Source of the DNA: Glutamicibacter sp002979865
GTDB taxonomy: Bacteria; Actinomycetota; Actinomycetes; Actinomycetales; Micrococcaceae
Direction: 5' to 3'
DNA length: 64,000 nt
Assembly: GCF_050030965.1 (NCBI RefSeq)
Contig: NZ_CP188297.1
Location: 1,178,001-1,242,000, forward strand
Shown piece after piece: positions 42,522-51,347 of this stretch (its first letter is position 1; each line of letters opens with the position of its first letter). Below the pieces are notes generated by a model. The model was given only the letters and a program-made list of their open reading frames with translations, was not told the origin of the DNA and made no database searches. The position numbers and the translations under genes were made by a program.

Positions 42522-43193
42522 CTAGCGTGCCACGTAACGGTGCTCGGGACGGCCACGAGTTCCGTATCCAAGCTGCAGCTCCAGGGATTCATTGGCCACC
42601 AGCGCCGCCAAATACCGTTGCGCTGTCGCACGGGCAACCCCAATTGCCTCCGCGACCTCGGCGACGCTCATGGGTTCGGTAGCATCCTTGACGCAGGAAA
42701 GAACTGCCTGTTCGGTGGGGGCGGCACCCACCGATGCGTTGGTTTCTTCGCCCCCTTGGAGCGCCCGGTACAACCGGTCCACGCCCTGCTGGTTGAACTC
42801 CGCGGTCCCGGTCAATTGGCGACGATAGCGAGCCCAGCCTTTGAGCTTGGCGGCCAGGGTCTTGGCCTCAAAGGGCTTGATGATGAACGCCAGTGCGCCC
42901 GAGCGCAACGCTTTGTCAATGTTCTTCGGTTCAATCGCCGCGGAAATCATGATCGCATCAACATCGAGTTCTCTCAGCAGCTCGATTCCACTGACATGCG
43001 GCAGGTAGAGATCCAGCAATACCAAATCAGGTTTCAGGCTCTGCACCATTTTGGGCACAACACGCGGATCCTGCACAGGCTCCAGGGCCTGGAACCCGGG
43101 AATGGCGTTGACCATCTCAGCGTGCAGCTCTCCTACCCGGAAATCGTCATCGACAATTAGCACCCGGTAGTTGCCGCTGGAATTCTCGCTCAA
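42522..43193 (-). CDS. response regulator of the CitB/DcuR family
   Basis: 223 residues. Receiver domain with acidic pair LIVDDDFRVGEL, phosphorylated Asp in LVLLDLYLPHVSG and Lys in IIKPFEAKT, then a C-terminal winged helix domain (MSVAEVAEAIGVARATAQRYL). The stop of the kinase gene overlaps its ATG by 4 nt (43190-43193), so the two are translationally coupled. Context points to control of the divergent CitMHS transporter. Confidence 0.92.
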   Translation of the reverse strand: MSENSSGNYRVLIVDDDFRVGELHAEMVNAIPGFQALEPVQDPRVVPKMVQSLKPDLVLLDLYLPHVSGIELLRELDVDAIMISAAIEPKNIDKALRSGALAFIIKPFEAKTLAAKLKGWARYRRQLTGTAEFNQQGVDRLYRALQGGEETNASVGAAPTEQAVLSCVKDATEPMSVAEVAEAIGVARATAQRYLAALVANESLELQLGYGTRGRPEHRYVAR

Positions 43194-44896
43194 TGTTGCG
43201 CTCCTTCAATCTCGTCGTTTTCCGTATTGGCTGGCTCGACCAGTACGGCCGGCAATCTTGCTGCGATAACTGCCCCGGAACCATCCGTCCCGCGGTCCGC
43301 TATCCAGACGTCCCCGCTGCGGGCTTGGGCGAGCCGTCTGATCAGCGGCAATCCGACGCCATGGCCATGATCACCGCCCAGATGGGATCCGGTGCTGACG
43401 TCCCGGGTGAAGATATCCTCGTCGGTGGTAATGCCGGGTCCAGAATCGGCCACGGCTATGTGCAAGGTGTTCCCTTCGGAGAGCAAGTCGATTTCCACCC
43501 AGGGTTCTGCATCTGTGCAAAGAGCTGCAGTGAAGGCGTTATCCAGCAGATTCCCCAGGACTGCGGTGGCGTCTTGGGCATCGTGGGCCGAGGCGATGTG
43601 TCCGAAAAGCATGGATTGGGCAGACACTCTCAGTTCTATGCCTTGTTCGTGGGCGCGCACCGCCTTCGCCGAAATAAACGCCGAGAGGTAAGCGTCCTGG
43701 ATGGCCTCCAGCCCGGGAACCTGAGCGATCTTCGGCCCGGATTCCATCACCTCACGCAGGTAGTCTTCTGCCTGTTCGATCTTGCCCAAGTTGATCAGCC
43801 CGAGGACTGCGTGCATCCGGTTGGCGAATTCATGGCGCTGGGCGCGCAGCGCATCGGCCATGTCCTGGACTGCATCGAGTTTGGTGCCCAGCGCTTCAAG
43901 GGTGGTGACATCATGGAGCAGCACGACCAGTCCGAGGTCCACTCCGTCACGGTCGACCTTGGTCACGCGGGCTATGAGCGAGTTGCCATTGGCCGCAAAG
44001 CGCACCGGTGCCGGGTCGCATTCCTTGATCGCCCTGACCAGCCGGTGATCCAAACCAGCGGATTCAAAGTGGCGGCCGACCACGTCTTCCAATTCGGTGC
44101 GGTGCGGCAGTCCCAGCAATTGCCTGGCGGCCCTGTTGCGCACGGTAATCCGGCTATCGGCGCCAATGCCCATGACACCTTCGGTAACACCGTAGAGCAC
44201 GGCCTGCTGGTCCCTGACAAGCTGGGCAATTTCGGCCGGTTCCAGCCCAAGGGTCTGGCGCTTCAAACGGCGTACGGTGACTCGTCCGGCAAGCACTGCC
44301 AAGGCTGCGCAAATCACCGCAAGCAATACAATCCAGGCGAAGGACCCAAGCAGTGCCCCGGTCAAGGAGTCAGTGGTCACGCCCACGGAAACCTCTCCGA
44401 TGACCGCACCCGCGTTACTGTAGACCGGGACCTTGGCGCGCACCGATTCACCAAGGGTTCCGTGTTCCCGGGAGACCGCTTCAATGCCTTCCAGCGCCAC
44501 CGGGTCAGTAGAAACCATTTGGCCCAGTTCCTCGGGGTTCGGATGGCTCAAGCGCAGTCCGCGGTCCTCGGTAATCACCACGAAATACGCTTGCTCTTGC
44601 CCAATGACAGCGCCTGCCAGTTGCTGCAGTTTTCCATCGGCGAGCGCCTTGGCATCCAGCTCGTCCAGCTTTGCATAGTGCGAGACCTGCTCAACTACTT
44701 CCGGCAAGACGGCCACCGAACGAGCTATGGTCAGCGAGGTATCTTCGGCTTTTGAATAGACGCGGTCATAGCTGGCGAAAAGCGTTCCGGCGGTAACGAG
44801 AACAATCAGAACACCTACGACCAGAAATTGAAGCCGCATGATGCGTGATGCGAAATGCCGGGTGCCGGCGCCAGAACGGAACATGCCACCCAGCAT
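43190..44896 (-). CDS. sensor histidine kinase of the CitA/DcuS family
   Basis: 568 residues. Two membrane helices (LQFLVVGVLIVLVTAGTLF and SFAWIVLLAVICAALAVLAG) bracket an extracytoplasmic PAS-like sensor with the citrate-type region FVVITEDRGLRLSHPNPEELG; a cytoplasmic PAS, then an H-box RAQRHEFANRMHAVLGLI and HATPase with NLLDNAF, DSGPGI and GHGVGLPLI. I chose ATG 44896; other starts at 44884 and 44971 are possible. It should sense citrate or a related carboxylate and signal to the coupled regulator, and is divergent from the CitMHS gene. Confidence 0.9.
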   Translation of the reverse strand: MLGGMFRSGAGTRHFASRIMRLQFLVVGVLIVLVTAGTLFASYDRVYSKAEDTSLTIARSVAVLPEVVEQVSHYAKLDELDAKALADGKLQQLAGAVIGQEQAYFVVITEDRGLRLSHPNPEELGQMVSTDPVALEGIEAVSREHGTLGESVRAKVPVYSNAGAVIGEVSVGVTTDSLTGALLGSFAWIVLLAVICAALAVLAGRVTVRRLKRQTLGLEPAEIAQLVRDQQAVLYGVTEGVMGIGADSRITVRNRAARQLLGLPHRTELEDVVGRHFESAGLDHRLVRAIKECDPAPVRFAANGNSLIARVTKVDRDGVDLGLVVLLHDVTTLEALGTKLDAVQDMADALRAQRHEFANRMHAVLGLINLGKIEQAEDYLREVMESGPKIAQVPGLEAIQDAYLSAFISAKAVRAHEQGIELRVSAQSMLFGHIASAHDAQDATAVLGNLLDNAFTAALCTDAEPWVEIDLLSEGNTLHIAVADSGPGITTDEDIFTRDVSTGSHLGGDHGHGVGLPLIRRLAQARSGDVWIADRGTDGSGAVIAARLPAVLVEPANTENDEIEGAQH

Positions 44897-45070
44897 AAAC
44901 CCATCTTTCCACTCTCGTGATTTTAATGAGCAAAAAGTTGGCAAAGAACTTAAGCCTTCAACAATAAGCACAAGACGCGCAAAGTGAGCACCGACACGTA
45001 CCTTGAATGGGTGCCCCTCCTAGCTTGTGGGGACTAAGGATTCACTCACACTGAAATGGAGGTCGGGTCA

Positions 45071-46495
45071 ATGCTCGTTGTACTCGGATTCCTCATGGTC
45101 GCCACCTTCATGGTGCTGATCATGACAAAACGCATGACGCCGCTGCTGGCATTGATTCTGGTTCCAACCATCTTCGGCTTGTTCACCGGTGCTGGATTCG
45201 GCCTTGGCGACATGGTCATGGACGCGGTCAAGGACATGTCCAGTACCGCAGCCCTGCTGATGTTCGCCATCATGTACTTCGGCATCATGATCGACGTCGG
45301 CTTGTTCGACCGATTGGTCTCCGGCATCCAGAAGCTAGTGGGCAACGACCCCGCCAAGGTCGTCATGGGCACTTCGCTGCTCACCGGCGTAATTTCCCTC
45401 GATGGCGATGGCTCGACCACCTTCATTGTGGTTACCGCGGCTCTGCTGCCGATCTACCAGCGCCTGGGCATGAGCCCTGTGGTCCTGACCTGTGTTGCAG
45501 GCCTGACCAATGGCACGCTGAACATCGTTCCCTGGGGCGGCCCAACGGCCCGCGCGGCAGCGGCACTTGGCGTTGACGCCTCGGAAATCTTCGTGCCGAT
45601 GCTCCCTGCGCTGGGAATTTCCCTCATTGTCATTGCCCTGTTCGCATGGCAGATGGGCGTATCCGAACGCCGCCGCTTGCAGCGCGAGCGTCCGGAAATC
45701 TGGGGCACCGAACTCGGTGGCGGCAACGTTTCCACCCCAACCGGAGGAAAGAGCCCTGCTGGCACTTCCCCTGCCGGAGGCAACCTGGCCGTACTGGAAT
45801 CCGTGGCTCGCAAGGGCGATGGCACCGAAGCTTCCACCTTGGACGGCACCGTCCTGGATCCGGATCGCGAGACCCTGCGCCCCAAGACCTTCTACTTCAA
45901 CCTGGCACTGACCGTCGCCATCATGGTGCTGCTGGTAGTCGATGTCACTCCGTTGCCCTACCTGTTCATGGTGGGTACCGCGATCGCCTTGATCGTCAAC
46001 TTCCCCAAGGTCTCCGACCAGGTGAAGATGATCGCCGCGCACTCCAGCGAAATCATTGCCGTGGTCTCCATGGTGCTCGCCGCGGCAGTGCTCACCGGCG
46101 TGCTCTCCGGCACCGGCATGGTTGATGCCATGAGCCAGTGGCTGGTGGATGTCATTCCTACCTCCATGGGTCCATACATGGCAGTACTGACCGGGCTGAT
46201 TTCGATTCCAGCTACCTTCCTGATGAGCAATGACGCCTTCTACTTCGGTGTCTTGCCAGTTCTCGCCGAAGCCGGCGCGCATTTCGGTGTACCAGCGGTG
46301 GATATGGCTCGCGCCTCCATCACCGGACAGCCAGTGCACATGCAGTCTCCGCTCGTTCCAGCCATCTTGCTGCTGGTGTCGCTCTCTCGTGTGGACTTGG
46401 GCGATCACCACAAAAAGGTGCTGTGGCGTGCGTTGGTGGTCTCCTTGGTCATGCTCGCTTCGGGCATGCTCCTTGGTGTCATCCACATGGGCTAA
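45071..46495 (+). CDS. CitMHS-family citrate:metal transporter
   Basis: 474 residues, 11-12 membrane helices. Typical features are IMYFGIMIDVGLFD, ISLDGDGSTTFIVVTAALLPIY and GLTNGTLNIVPWGGPTARAA. The family imports citrate complexed with Mg or Ca by proton symport (CitM/CitH of Bacillus and Corynebacterium). ATG 45071, with GGAGG 8 nt upstream; ATG 45056 lies inside that site. It is divergent from the CitA/CitB-like two-component genes, the common pattern for citrate-induced uptake. A long hydrophilic loop (about 200-280) is rich in Gly/Ser/Thr. Confidence 0.93.
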   Translation: MLVVLGFLMVATFMVLIMTKRMTPLLALILVPTIFGLFTGAGFGLGDMVMDAVKDMSSTAALLMFAIMYFGIMIDVGLFDRLVSGIQKLVGNDPAKVVMGTSLLTGVISLDGDGSTTFIVVTAALLPIYQRLGMSPVVLTCVAGLTNGTLNIVPWGGPTARAAAALGVDASEIFVPMLPALGISLIVIALFAWQMGVSERRRLQRERPEIWGTELGGGNVSTPTGGKSPAGTSPAGGNLAVLESVARKGDGTEASTLDGTVLDPDRETLRPKTFYFNLALTVAIMVLLVVDVTPLPYLFMVGTAIALIVNFPKVSDQVKMIAAHSSEIIAVVSMVLAAAVLTGVLSGTGMVDAMSQWLVDVIPTSMGPYMAVLTGLISIPATFLMSNDAFYFGVLPVLAEAGAHFGVPAVDMARASITGQPVHMQSPLVPAILLLVSLSRVDLGDHHKKVLWRALVVSLVMLASGMLLGVIHMG

Positions 46496-46528
46496 CGCCC
46501 CAGGACCAAAGGTCCGTCGTCAGCCAGG

Positions 46529-46568
46529 CTCCGTGCCACCCGGACATTTCCAAGCGGGTGGCACGGAG
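46529..46568 (+). terminator. terminator after the CitMHS gene
   Basis: CTCCGTGCCACCCG (46529-46542) pairs with CGGGTGGCACGGAG (46555-46568); the T-run is poor. Confidence 0.7.
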
Positions 46569-46578
46569 TCCGGTGTTT

Positions 46579-46830
46579 AACCCGGGCTGACCCTGTTGGC
46601 AGCCCGCCGGAGGCTGCCGCATCCAGCTATTCGAGCACCCAGTTGCTTCTTCCCGCCAGCCATTGACGGTCTGCACAGGGCGCCGGTTCAGCAAGCACAG
46701 TTTCCCGTGAAAAACTGGAGGCAGGGCAAGACGTGCACAGCGCGTGCTTCCCCTGGACCGGATGGACACGCCACTGGGCCACACCGCGAATTCGACCGTC
46801 TTCTCCCGACGCAAAGGAAGGCTCCAGCGC
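46579..46830. other. intergenic region upstream of the LysR gene
   Basis: No gene or RNA is visible. GGCAGCC (46598-46604) and GGCTGCC (46612-46618) form a small hairpin. AAAGGAAG (46813-46820) precedes the LysR start. Confidence 0.4.
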
Positions 46831-47724
46831 ATGGAAAGAGAACCTCTGGACAACAGCATCTCCCTGGCCCAGCTCGAAGCGGTTGTCATGATTGTGGACT
46901 ATGGTTCCTTCACCGCCGCCGCGGATATCCTTGGTATCTCCCAGCCCTCCTTGTCCCGGCGCATTAGTGCGTTGGAGCGCACTCTTGGCATGCCCGTGTT
47001 CCGGGCCGCTGGAAGGGACATGGTGCTGACCGAGGTTGGCCGGAGCATCATTCCTGCCGGCCGCCGCGCACTGCGTGAAGTCGCCGCGATCGGAACCATT
47101 GCCTCTTCCACGCGTGCATTGGCCACCGGATCCCTGCGCATCGCGGGGTTGCCTTCCCTGGTTGGAGGAATCATGCCCGAATACATCGGCCCCTTCCATC
47201 GCCAGCACCCCGGTGTCCGGATAGAGATCCTGAGCGTGGAGGACGACGAGCAGCTTGCCGATGCGCTTCGCCTGAATCGCGCCGATGTGGCTTTTGGCGT
47301 GAACGAGCGCATCCCCGCGGACCTCATCGGCAAATCCCTGCGCGATCAGCAATTCTCGGCGGTCGTATCCGAGGATACCGAGGTGGACCCGGACACTGGG
47401 CTAAGCACTGAATTGCTCAATTCCCTGACTCTGGCCACCCTCCCCCAGGGCACGTCGATTCGCAAGATCACCGACGAAGTTTACCGGAGCTTGAAGGCCA
47501 CCGCTCCGCGGCTCATCACCACAACGCAACGCGACGCATTGGTCCATCTGGGCATCGCCGCCGGCGGCATCACCTTGGTTCCACGGATCATGGCCAGCAC
47601 CGCAGTGATCTTCGGCGGCAAGCAGGTCCCGCTGAGCTTGCCAGCCAGCAGGCCCCTGGGCGTCATCTACCGCCGCGAAGAATACCGCAATCCGGCGCTG
47701 GGCGAATTCCTCGAATACCTCTGA
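46831..47724 (+). CDS. LysR-family transcriptional regulator
   Basis: 297 residues. Winged helix-turn-helix with YGSFTAAADILGISQPSLSRRISALERTLG at residues 24-53, then a periplasmic-binding-like effector domain (LRIAGLPSLVGGIMPEYI, IAAGGITLVPRI). ATG 46831 is chosen from AAAGGAAG and homology; upstream frame is longer without support. It might regulate the citrate transporter or an unlinked target; no divergent partner is present. Confidence 0.9.
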   Translation: MEREPLDNSISLAQLEAVVMIVDYGSFTAAADILGISQPSLSRRISALERTLGMPVFRAAGRDMVLTEVGRSIIPAGRRALREVAAIGTIASSTRALATGSLRIAGLPSLVGGIMPEYIGPFHRQHPGVRIEILSVEDDEQLADALRLNRADVAFGVNERIPADLIGKSLRDQQFSAVVSEDTEVDPDTGLSTELLNSLTLATLPQGTSIRKITDEVYRSLKATAPRLITTTQRDALVHLGIAAGGITLVPRIMASTAVIFGGKQVPLSLPASRPLGVIYRREEYRNPALGEFLEYL

Positions 47725-47891
47725 GACAGAGATCTCCAGGCGGTTTCCGCTCTCCTGAACCTGCGCGCGAAATCGGCCTTTCATGCGCTGCATGCATGGC
47801 TCTAATCAATCATGCTATTGGTTCCAGCGGCGTTCCACGTGGTCAGCTTGATGGGTAATCCGGCCATGGTCCTACCAAGGAGAGCAAGATC

Positions 47892-49292
47892 GTGAATTCC
47901 CAACGAACACCTTCCTCTGCCAGGCGTAGTTCCAAACGGCCGCGGCGCCGGGTAGCTGCCATCATTGCAGCGGCGCTGGTGCTAGCAGTAGTTGTGCCGA
48001 CCAGCATTGCCTTCCTGCGCCTGCAGGGAAATATTTCCGTCTCGGCGCTCAGGGCGTCTGAAGCGGATGTCCCGGACTCCAGCGAAGGCCTGAATCTGCT
48101 GGTGCTCGGTTCCGATAGCCGGGATTTCAGCTCCACCGGCTTCGGCACGGATAACGGTTCCCGACGCAGCGATTCCATGCTGCTTGTCCACTTGTCGCCA
48201 GGCAACGAGCGCATCGAGGCGGTCCAGATCCCACGCGATACCGTATTGCAGCGCCCGGCCTGCGCGGATACCGGGTCCGGCGCCTATGCCGGAGGATACG
48301 GCATGATCAATTCTGCGCTGAATTACGGTCCCGCATGCTCTGTCGCCGCGGTGGAAACGCTCACCGGAGTTCACCTGAACCACTTCATTGAGGTGGATTT
48401 CGAGGGATTCATTTCAATCATCGACGCACTCGACGGAGTCAGCGTGTGCCTGGCCCAGCCAATGACCGATCCGAAAGCGAACCTGGATCTTCCAGCCGGG
48501 CTGCAGGAGCTGGACGGAACCGATGCGCTTGCCCTGGCCAGGACCCGCCATGCCGTTGGCGATGGAAGCGACCTCGCTCGGCTCGGAAACCAGCAGAAGG
48601 TCATGTCCGCAATAGTCCAGCGTGCCACCAGCAAGGAAGTTCTCGCACGCCCGGACCGGCTCTACTCTTTCCTTGACGCGATTACCTCCTCGATGACCGT
48701 TGACCCGGAACTGAGTTCGCTACCGGAACTTGCAGGATTGGCTGCGCGGGTCAAGGACGTTCCCACGGACAAGATCACCTTCATGACCATGCCGACCCAG
48801 CCTGCACCATCAAACGCCAACCGGGTTGTCCCGGCTCCCGACGCGACCCTCATCTTTGAACGCATCAAGCAAGACATCCCGGTGAATCCGGATTCCGAGT
48901 CCGAATCCGGCTCCGAATCCGATGCAGGAGAAACTGCCACGGCGAAAACCTCCGCCCGGCAGCTTCCTGTCAGCATAGCCAACGCAGCGCGAGTGAGCGG
49001 ACTGGCCGGCAAATTCGCCAACGAAGCCACGGAGCAAGGCTTCACCGTCACTTCAATCACTACCGCGGCGTCCTTGCAGGCGCAAACACGGCTGCTGATT
49101 CCGGATACTGATGCAGCCAGGAAAACAGCCGACGCATTCGCCAAGGCAGTCGATCTCGACATCGAGGCAACAGTCGCCGATGTCGAAAGCATCGAATTGA
49201 TCCTGGGCCAGGATTACCAAAACCTGGGGCGGCCAGAAAAGCAGCCCGTCAAGGTGAACAGCCGCAAAGCAGACCAGAAACTCTGCGGCTGA
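47892..49292 (+). CDS. LytR-CpsA-Psr (LCP) family protein with LytR_C domain
   Basis: 466 residues, GTG start. A basic cytoplasmic N-terminus, one membrane helix (AAIIAAALVLAVVVPTSIAF), the LCP catalytic domain (LLVLGSDSRDF, RRSDSMLLVHL, VQIPRDTVL, ALARTRH) and a C-terminal LytR_C domain after a Ser/Glu-rich linker (PDSESESGSESDAGE). LCP enzymes transfer glycopolymers from lipid carriers to peptidoglycan. The catalytic Arg and Asp residues of the family are present. Confidence 0.93.
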   Translation: MNSQRTPSSARRSSKRPRRRVAAIIAAALVLAVVVPTSIAFLRLQGNISVSALRASEADVPDSSEGLNLLVLGSDSRDFSSTGFGTDNGSRRSDSMLLVHLSPGNERIEAVQIPRDTVLQRPACADTGSGAYAGGYGMINSALNYGPACSVAAVETLTGVHLNHFIEVDFEGFISIIDALDGVSVCLAQPMTDPKANLDLPAGLQELDGTDALALARTRHAVGDGSDLARLGNQQKVMSAIVQRATSKEVLARPDRLYSFLDAITSSMTVDPELSSLPELAGLAARVKDVPTDKITFMTMPTQPAPSNANRVVPAPDATLIFERIKQDIPVNPDSESESGSESDAGETATAKTSARQLPVSIANAARVSGLAGKFANEATEQGFTVTSITTAASLQAQTRLLIPDTDAARKTADAFAKAVDLDIEATVADVESIELILGQDYQNLGRPEKQPVKVNSRKADQKLCG

Positions 49293-49452
49293 GCCGGCCC
49301 CAAGGGCAGGCCGCGCCACCGGAAAATCCTGCCATGCCGCGATGGCTGCCAGGCGAATCTCCGTTTGCCCGCGGCTGTTGGCCTTCGTATTCCGGCTGGG
49401 CTGCACCTGCCAATTCCGTTTGACCGCGTCCCTTGCAGCGAGGTGATTCACA

Positions 49453-49833
49453 GTGAGCATTGCAGGCATCAATGGCAATGAATTCATCGTGCTGGCCATT
49501 TTGGCGGCCGTGCTGCTCGGACCTGAAAAATTGCCGGACTACGCAAGGAAACTAGCCACGCTGATTCGCGAGTTGCGCCGACTCGCCTCTGGTGCCCAGG
49601 AACAACTCCGCGAGGAGCTTGGCGAGGATTTCGCGGACATGGATCTGAAGAAGTTCGATCCGCGGCAATATGATCCTCGAAGGATCATCAGCGAAGCGCT
49701 GCGAGATCAACTCGAAGAGCCGCCTGCCCAAGGATTCCCGGATTCTGCCCGCTCAAGGGGACCCGAGACCAGGAGTTCATCATCACCGCCAGAACCCTCC
49801 GGTCCGGCCCCTTTTGACGACGAAAGCACTTAG
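49453..49833 (+). CDS. tatB: twin-arginine translocase subunit TatB
   Basis: 126 residues, GTG start. The N-terminal helix (FIVLAILAAVLLGPEKLPDY) carries the Glu and Pro of TatB, followed by the amphipathic helix ARKLATLIRELRRLASGAQE and the actinobacterial signature DLKKFDPRQYDPRRIISEAL. The tail is polar and disordered. TatB sits with TatC to bind twin-Arg substrates. tatA and tatC are not in the window, as is usual in actinobacteria. PhoD is a Tat substrate in this window. Confidence 0.9.
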   Translation: MSIAGINGNEFIVLAILAAVLLGPEKLPDYARKLATLIRELRRLASGAQEQLREELGEDFADMDLKKFDPRQYDPRRIISEALRDQLEEPPAQGFPDSARSRGPETRSSSSPPEPSGPAPFDDEST

Positions 49834-50063
49834 GACGCCACTGCTCCTTGCCGCAAGTGTCCGCTGGCCGCGCGAGCAGTGAATACGGATCCGGTGGACA
49901 GGATTCATTCATCGCAGTCCCCAAAGCTCCACCCGGTTCCTTCATCCGGATCGCACGGATTCCGGCATCTATCCGCAACCGGTCCAGCTTCGCTGATTCG
50001 CCGGCCAACCGTGATGGCCGGCGAAAAAGGATTCCCGGGATCGGCCACCAGCCTGCTGCCGGC

Positions 50064-51194
50064 CTAGCTTGCAGGCATGCCGGCGCTCCAATTCGGAACG
50101 GTATTTTTCCTAGTAGTGCCTTCACAGCAATTCAGGGAGCAGGCGCCACTGCCCGGGCCCAGCGCTTTGCTTCCGGCGATGGTCGATGACTCCGGCTGCT
50201 CGCCACGCACTTGCGCTGCCCGTTCCAGGACCAGATCGACCAAGCCGCTGACAAACGACGGTGAGGTGCCAACACTGCCGGCACGGAGAAACGCCATCCC
50301 CAACTCGCGCGCGGTATCTGCCGCTTCGGTATCCAGATCGAATTTGACCTCCATGTGGTCCGAAACGAATCCGAGGGGTACAACCAGAACGCCCTCAGTT
50401 CCAGTTTCCGCAAGCTCGCGCATGCGGTCATTGATGTCCGGTTCCAACCAGGGAGTGTGCATGGATCCAGAACGGGAGCAGTACACCAGTTCGGCATCCA
50501 GCTGCTCCTCACCAGCTAGTTCCCCGCCAATCCAGGCCATGAGCTCCTCATGCTGCCGCTGGTAGCCGGCGGTGAACTTCTGCGATGATTCTTGCATCGC
50601 AGTAGGGATCGAATGGGTGACATATAGGATCTTGTGCCGGTTGCGGTCCAGGCCGCCGACGAGCTGCTTGAATTCCTTCAATCCCTTCCGCACGCAGTCC
50701 AACTGCGCATGAGCGAATCCCGGATGATTGTAGTACTGCCGGACTTTATCGATCACCACCTCGAGGCCCTCTTCTTGCAGTGCCGCCACAGTTCCGGCGA
50801 AATCCTCACGGTATTGCCGGCACGAGGAATATGAGGAGTAGGCCGACGTATCGATGGCCAGGAACCTTCTCGAGCCGTGCCTGCGCGCATGGTTTCCGAC
50901 CACTTCGGTGAGGTACGGTTCCCAATTCCGGTTCCCCCAGAGCAGTGGCGTATCGATGCCGCGGGCTGCGAATTCCTCTTGAACGGCTTGCTGCAAAGCC
51001 TGGTTCTGCTCATTGATCGGAGATTTTCCGCCGAACATGTAGTAGTGCTCGCCCACCTCTTCAAGGCGCTCGTCCGGAATCCCTCGTCCCCGGGTAACGT
51101 TTTGCAGGAAGGGCAGAACATCTTCGGGCTTTTCCGGCCCGCCAAAGGACATCAGCACAACTGCATCAAACGGCGCTACCTGCATGTTTCCCAT
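50064..51194 (-). CDS. hemH: ferrochelatase (coproporphyrin type)
   Basis: 376 residues; inserts iron in the last steps of haem synthesis. DAVVLMSFGGPEKPEDVLPF, the long MFGGKSPINEQNQAL loop and VTHSIPTAM (catalytic His) match actinobacterial ferrochelatases. The C-terminal tail has CSLNCC, part of the Cys set for the [2Fe-2S] cluster of this group. Start ATG 51194; 51185 is also possible. The promoter region has an inverted repeat at 51279-51302. Confidence 0.93.
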   Translation of the reverse strand: MGNMQVAPFDAVVLMSFGGPEKPEDVLPFLQNVTRGRGIPDERLEEVGEHYYMFGGKSPINEQNQALQQAVQEEFAARGIDTPLLWGNRNWEPYLTEVVGNHARRHGSRRFLAIDTSAYSSYSSCRQYREDFAGTVAALQEEGLEVVIDKVRQYYNHPGFAHAQLDCVRKGLKEFKQLVGGLDRNRHKILYVTHSIPTAMQESSQKFTAGYQRQHEELMAWIGGELAGEEQLDAELVYCSRSGSMHTPWLEPDINDRMRELAETGTEGVLVVPLGFVSDHMEVKFDLDTEAADTARELGMAFLRAGSVGTSPSFVSGLVDLVLERAAQVRGEQPESSTIAGSKALGPGSGACSLNCCEGTTRKNTVPNWSAGMPAS

Positions 51195-51278
51195 CGGGAT
51201 CGTCCACGCTTTCTTCTCGGGCAACTGCCGCCATGGGCAAAATTCCCCGGAGCTGGCAGTCGCAAGCAATTACCTAGA

Positions 51279-51302
51279 TTAGCTTTTATCTAGCCAAGCT
51301 AA
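51279..51302. promoter_or_regulatory. inverted repeat upstream of hemH
   Basis: TTAGCTT-N10-AAGCTAA, A/T-rich, about 85 nt before hemH. It is reminiscent of the iron-regulator (DtxR/IdeR) half-sites but does not match the 19-bp box well. Confidence 0.4.
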
Positions 51303-51347
51303 CAATAATTGCTTTGCCTCCTAATCGCCAGCGGGCGTCGCCGACCC

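Noticed and set aside
51260..51310. True DtxR/IdeR iron box before hemH
   Set aside because: The repeat arms and spacing do not match the 19-bp TTAGGTTAG-type consensus well enough.
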